Shown here: positions 4,764 to 7,686 of the stretch, in pieces | Layout: every line of letters begins with the position of its first letter | Numbering within the stretch: position 1 is the first letter of the stretch | Assembly (NCBI GenBank): GCA_012512335.1 | Contig: JAAZEK010000332.1 | Location: 1 to 7,686 of the forward strand | DNA: 7,686 bases | DNA from: Clostridiales bacterium | GTDB taxonomy: Bacteria > Bacillota > Clostridia > Caldicoprobacterales > DTU083 | Reading direction: 5' to 3' | The notes under the pieces: model-generated | Database searches by the model: none | What the model saw: the letters and a program-made list of their open reading frames with translations, nothing else | What the model was told of the DNA's origin: nothing | Made by a program: the position numbers and the translations under genes

Positions 4764-5774
4764 CTAGACCTTCAAAAGACCCTCTATCTCATTAACTACT
4801 TGGTCTATATTTTTATTAGTGGTATCAATTAATATGGCATCATCTGCTTTTCGAAGAGGCGCATATTCTCTATTAGTATCGTTATTGTCACGATGTATAA
4901 TATCTTTCAAAACTGTGTCAAAATCTGTATCCATTCCCTTTTGTTTTAGCTCTTCATAACGACGTCTAGCTCTTTCTTCGCAAGAAGCTGTAAGGAATAT
5001 TTTTAAGCTTGCTTGAGGCATTACATAGGTGCCGATATCTCTTCCGTCCATAACCAGCGAGTTTTCTTTCGCAATTAGTTGTTGAAGCTCTACTAGTTTT
5101 TTTCTTACTGCAGGTATAGTACCTACATCAGAAGCAGCTGTAGAAATCTGCTGAGTTCGAATAACCTTAGTGACTTCCCTGTCGTCCAAGTAAATTCTCT
5201 GTTCACCTTTATCATATTCTACCTTTATATCGGTACTAGGCAGAAGTGGTAGAACTTCCTTAGATTCTCTAGGATTTCCTCCATTTTCTATAACCTTAAG
5301 ACCCATAGCTCTATACATAGCTCCCGTATCAAGATATAGAATACCCAGCTTTGCGGCCAATAATTTTGCAACTGTGCTCTTACCTGCACCAGCAGGACCA
5401 TCAATGGCAATGGTCACCTTCGCTAGATCTGGTCGCAAGCTTACAGCCTTATCCAGATAAATCGGTTTTAAGTTACGTTTCTCTTTGAGTTGTATATGTA
5501 TCATAACTCGAATACACTTTTCTAAGCTACCAGCAACATACATTTCCTGACAGCAACTAAGAGGGATAGATGTCATGCCTAGTTCTCGCGCTGCAACTGC
5601 AGGATAAACTGCATCAAGGTCCTTTGTTGCTGTGAAAATTATGCTTATAATATCTTCTATTTCAATATGGTTTCTCTGTTTAATCTCACTTAGTAAACGT
5701 CGAGTTTGTCTAAGTATTTCTTCCCTACTGTTTTCAGATGTTGTAATAGCTCCTCTTATTGCATAAAAATTCAT
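4764..5774 (-). CDS. Bifunctional chorismate mutase (AroH class)-cytidylate kinase fusion
   Basis: A 336-residue fusion. Residues 1-117 match AroH-class chorismate mutase (chorismate to prephenate, Phe/Tyr synthesis): against Bacillus subtilis AroH the catalytic residues Arg7, Arg63, Cys74, Glu77 (CCQEM), Arg89 (KCIRV) and Tyr106 are kept, and the domain ends in LRPDL (113-117). Residues 118-336 form a full cytidylate kinase (CMP/dCMP to CDP/dCDP): Walker A GPAGAGKST (126-134), DTGAMYR (149-155), DGRDIGT (243-249), the LID arginines ERARRRYEEL (267-276) and RDNNDTNR (295-302). The linker is only about two residues, so the flexible AroH C-terminal tail is replaced by the kinase. ATG with SD AGGAG overlapping the hutP-family stop codon. 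Both halves look active. Gene symbol left blank because two genes are fused. Confidence 0.94.
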   Translation of the reverse strand: MNFYAIRGAITTSENSREEILRQTRRLLSEIKQRNHIEIEDIISIIFTATKDLDAVYPAVAARELGMTSIPLSCCQEMYVAGSLEKCIRVMIHIQLKEKRNLKPIYLDKAVSLRPDLAKVTIAIDGPAGAGKSTVAKLLAAKLGILYLDTGAMYRAMGLKVIENGGNPRESKEVLPLLPSTDIKVEYDKGEQRIYLDDREVTKVIRTQQISTAASDVGTIPAVRKKLVELQQLIAKENSLVMDGRDIGTYVMPQASLKIFLTASCEERARRRYEELKQKGMDTDFDTVLKDIIHRDNNDTNREYAPLRKADDAILIDTTNKNIDQVVNEIEGLLKV

Positions 5775-5784
5775 AAATTCTCTC

Positions 5785-6198
5785 CTATAATACTCTATGT
5801 CCTAGCGCAACTGCAACCTCATTAAGATGCAGTAAACCTATGCCCATAAAAAGAGCTACGCTAATATGATCCCTATATCGAGCAATGCCAATTTTGCCTC
5901 CTATGTTCAATCCTAAGGCCTTGGGCATAATTTGGGATACTGCTTCTCTTGTAGCACCTGCAACAGCTCCCTCTTCCAAATGAGTTTCATCTATAACCCC
6001 TTCTCTTTTGGATGCAACAACTGCTCTTTCTATTATCTTTGAAATTGAGGTAATAAATTCACCACCATAATCTACAGCCGCTGCATATATGTCCTGCTTA
6101 CGCATTTCTTCCTTTAACTGTTTTTCTTCCTCACGAGATTGGCTCAATGCCATATTTAATGCAATTCTTGAAATTTCCTTACTCCCTATAATATCCAC
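5785..6198 (-). CDS. HutP-family protein (start reassigned to GTG)
   Basis: A 137-residue protein starting at GTG 6198, then DIIGSKEISRIALNMALS. It resembles the HutP family, whose Bacillus subtilis member is a histidine- and Mg-dependent RNA-binding antiterminator of the hut operon. Matching parts are the amphipathic N-terminal helix, SISKIIERAVVASKREGVI (about 51-69), EGAVAGATREAV (76-87) and the C-terminal HISVALFMGIGLLHLNEVAVALGH. In my from-memory alignment the metal-binding His73, His77 and His138 of B. subtilis become Gly77, Gly81 and Glu127, so histidine sensing cannot be assumed. No hut genes are nearby; it sits between a phosphatase and aroH-cmk, 10 nt before the latter. Role unknown: possibly an RNA-binding regulator of this cluster. 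An ATG at 6246 would add 16 residues but has no SD. Confidence 0.8.
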   Translation of the reverse strand: MDIIGSKEISRIALNMALSQSREEEKQLKEEMRKQDIYAAAVDYGGEFITSISKIIERAVVASKREGVIDETHLEEGAVAGATREAVSQIMPKALGLNIGGKIGIARYRDHISVALFMGIGLLHLNEVAVALGHRVL

Positions 6199-6206
6199 AG
6201 CCAATT

Positions 6207-6214
6207 CCTCCTTT
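6207..6214 (-). promoter_or_regulatory. SD deciding the HutP-family start
   Basis: AAAGGAGG on the minus strand lies 8 nt before GTG at 6198-6196. The upstream in-frame ATG at 6246 is preceded only by AT-rich sequence with no SD. Starting at the GTG also places the protein start just ahead of GSKE, where I recall clostridial relatives beginning. Confidence 0.75.
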
Positions 6215-6264
6215 GACGGATATTGTTGGATTATGTTATTTATCATAAATCATTTATTGTAGTT

Positions 6265-6918
6265 TTACAAGAAATATGTTTTGTCTAAGTGAGCTGTATC
6301 ATTAAGACAAAGCAAGTAAGAAGACTCTGAGTAGGTCGAGTCATTTTCAAAATTTAATTGGGATTTTATACGTATAATACTGATACCAGTATTGCTTAAC
6401 TGATATCTCCATATAAGCTCTTTTGGTAATCCCATTAATGTCATAATCAGTATTCGTATAGGGTACGCATGAGCAACAACTAAAATTCGCTTATCTGTAT
6501 TTCCATAATCATCAATAAGGCAATCTAAAAAAGTGTTAATCCTTACTTGAAGTGATCTTAGATTTTCTCCATTCTTAGGAGCAAATCCAAAATCAGAGCG
6601 ATAAGATTCCAATTGGCCAGGGTAATTTAAACCAATTTCCTGCCTGGTTAAGCCCTCCCAGATACCAAAATTAATTTCATTGAGCCCCTGCTTTTTCTCA
6701 ACTGGGAGGTCTAACTTATCTCCAATTATAGAAGCGGTTTGAAAGGCTCGCTTCAAACCGCTAGAATAGATTTTAGATATACCTTCCATTTCCAATCTTT
6801 CCGCAAGAATTTCAGCTTGTAAAACTCCACGTTCTGTCAGTGGAATATCCTTAGCGCCTTGTGTTTTCCCTTCATGATTCCACAATGTTTCTCCGTGACG
6901 TACCAGATAAACGTGCAT
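6265..6918 (-). CDS. Histidine phosphatase superfamily protein (phosphoglycerate mutase-like)
   Basis: A 217-residue cytosolic enzyme. It begins MHVYLVRHGETLWN with the catalytic RHG (7-9, His8 becomes phosphorylated). The other active-site residues are present: Arg57 in SSGLKRAFQTA, Glu81 in LNEINFGIWEG, and the second histidine, His150, in VVAHAYPIR (VVSHG is more usual here). The length fits the GpmB/CobC/PhoE-like branch of small cofactor-independent phosphatases; the substrate cannot be told from sequence. The C-terminal tail (about 187-217) is polar and not conserved in any way I recognise. The ATG has a close SD GGAGGT (6922-6927), and the core beta strand starts at once, so no other start is likely. 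It lies 40 nt after the RpiR gene with no terminator between them. Confidence 0.9.
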   Translation of the reverse strand: MHVYLVRHGETLWNHEGKTQGAKDIPLTERGVLQAEILAERLEMEGISKIYSSGLKRAFQTASIIGDKLDLPVEKKQGLNEINFGIWEGLTRQEIGLNYPGQLESYRSDFGFAPKNGENLRSLQVRINTFLDCLIDDYGNTDKRILVVAHAYPIRILIMTLMGLPKELIWRYQLSNTGISIIRIKSQLNFENDSTYSESSYLLCLNDTAHLDKTYFL

Positions 6919-6958
6919 AGTACCTCCAAACTACAAGTTATAGTTATTACTTATAAAT

Positions 6959-7686
6959 CTATATACTTTTAGATGCCTCTTTTTCTATATAAACTTGATA
7001 TTCTTCCCATATGTCTTCAAGCTGATGAAATCCAAAAGAAATATCATCCTTTTTAACCTGCCCTATTCCTACAATCAAAGAATTAATTACACTAAGGGGT
7101 GCAACCAAAGAGTCAACAAAGGAGGCCATATCGCTTTTTGCTAGAAGAGAATAGTCTGCATAGTTGGTTAAGGGAGAAAGGAAGCTGTCAGTTAAGGCTA
7201 CCGTGTCTGCTTCGCGTTCTTTGGAAAACTTCATAGCTTCAATAGCGCGACTAGCGTATCGTGGGAAACTAATACCAAAAAGCAAATCCCCTTTTCCTAT
7301 ATGAAAAAGTTGCTCAAAAATATCGTTTATACCAGATGTGACAACTCGAACATTACTAAAAATAAAATTAAGATAGTAGCCCATAAATTGTGCTAATGGA
7401 GCAGCGCTACGTAAGCCAAGTACATAGATGTTTTTCGCCTCTAAAATCTTCGAAATTACTGCATTAAAAACCTCATTATCAACTTCATCTATAGTGCTAC
7501 GAATATTATGCATATCAGCCTTAAGTACATTTTTCAATACCATAGACTGATCCATATCGGCTGACAATTCAATTCGCTGTACCGTAGTTAGTTTGTTCCT
7601 TATAAGTTCCTGCAAAGCTTTTTGTAGTTTGGGATACCCATCGTAATTGAGTGCATTAGCAAAACGTACAACCGTAGATTCACTAA
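6959..7686 (-). CDS. MurR/RpiR-family transcriptional regulator, N-terminus cut by window edge
   Basis: The frame stays open to the window end; 241 codons plus stop are visible and the true start is beyond 7686. The first complete codons read SESTVVRFANALNYDGYP, the recognition helix and following turn of the RpiR-type HTH (usual form VSxxTVxRFxxxLGxxGYxxLK). A linker follows, then a SIS sugar-phosphate-binding domain (about residues 83-210 of the visible part, beginning NIYVLGLRSAAPLAQ, with LLFGISFPRYASRAIEA and ADTVALTDS). Family members bind a phosphosugar and repress or activate nearby genes; the ligand here is unknown. A TTG at 7615 would open the same frame but would remove the HTH, so it is not the start. 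It may control the downstream cluster, being its first visible gene. Confidence 0.9.
   Translation of the reverse strand, partial: SESTVVRFANALNYDGYPKLQKALQELIRNKLTTVQRIELSADMDQSMVLKNVLKADMHNIRSTIDEVDNEVFNAVISKILEAKNIYVLGLRSAAPLAQFMGYYLNFIFSNVRVVTSGINDIFEQLFHIGKGDLLFGISFPRYASRAIEAMKFSKEREADTVALTDSFLSPLTNYADYSLLAKSDMASFVDSLVAPLSVINSLIVGIGQVKKDDISFGFHQLEDIWEEYQVYIEKEASKSI

Overview
The window is a low-GC stretch of chromosome from an endospore-forming member of the Bacillota, most likely a clostridial-type anaerobe. The main grounds are the spoVAC-spoVAD-spoVAE (AEB) set, a clostridial-style HutP-family protein, strong AGGAGG-type ribosome binding sites throughout, and CCA-encoding tRNA genes. 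I cannot name a species from sequence alone.

Layout. Positions 1-341 (+ strand) hold the end of a tRNA operon: the 3' half of a CAU-anticodon tRNA, tRNA-Phe(GAA), a 96-nt spacer with short repeats, tRNA-Tyr(GTA) and an intrinsic terminator. All protein genes are on the minus strand and converge on this tRNA operon. Reading in their direction of transcription (right to left): (1) 7686-4175 is a tightly packed cluster: an RpiR-family regulator cut by the window edge, a histidine-phosphatase-superfamily enzyme, a HutP-family protein, an AroH chorismate mutase-cytidylate kinase fusion, and a PlsC acyltransferase. Gaps are 40, 66 (18 if the upstream ATG were used), 10 or 16 nt. (2) 4174-3842 is an AT-rich gene-free gap with several small palindromes and the probable rpsA promoter. 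(3) 3841-2402 is rpsA (four S1 domains, long acidic N-terminus), followed by its own terminator at 2338-2312. (4) 2242-398 is the spoVACDE operon, preceded by a close match to a sigma-G (forespore) promoter at 2306-2277.

How the genes fit together. The spoVA genes encode the inner-membrane apparatus that takes dipicolinic acid into the forespore and releases it at germination. rpsA is a translation gene commonly linked to cmk. The cluster upstream mixes pyrimidine nucleotide metabolism (Cmk), aromatic amino acid synthesis (AroH) and phospholipid synthesis (PlsC) with two possible regulators. Translation of several neighbours looks coupled: the SD of spoVAD, of spoVAE and of aroH-cmk overlaps the stop codon or last codons of the preceding gene.

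Most worth a second look: the AroH-Cmk fusion, the HutP-family protein whose recalled metal-binding histidines are replaced (and whose start should be the GTG at 6198, not the ATG at 6246), and the repeat-rich gap before rpsA. I see no clear sign of a wholly new system, phage, insertion sequence or CRISPR array; this looks like core chromosome.
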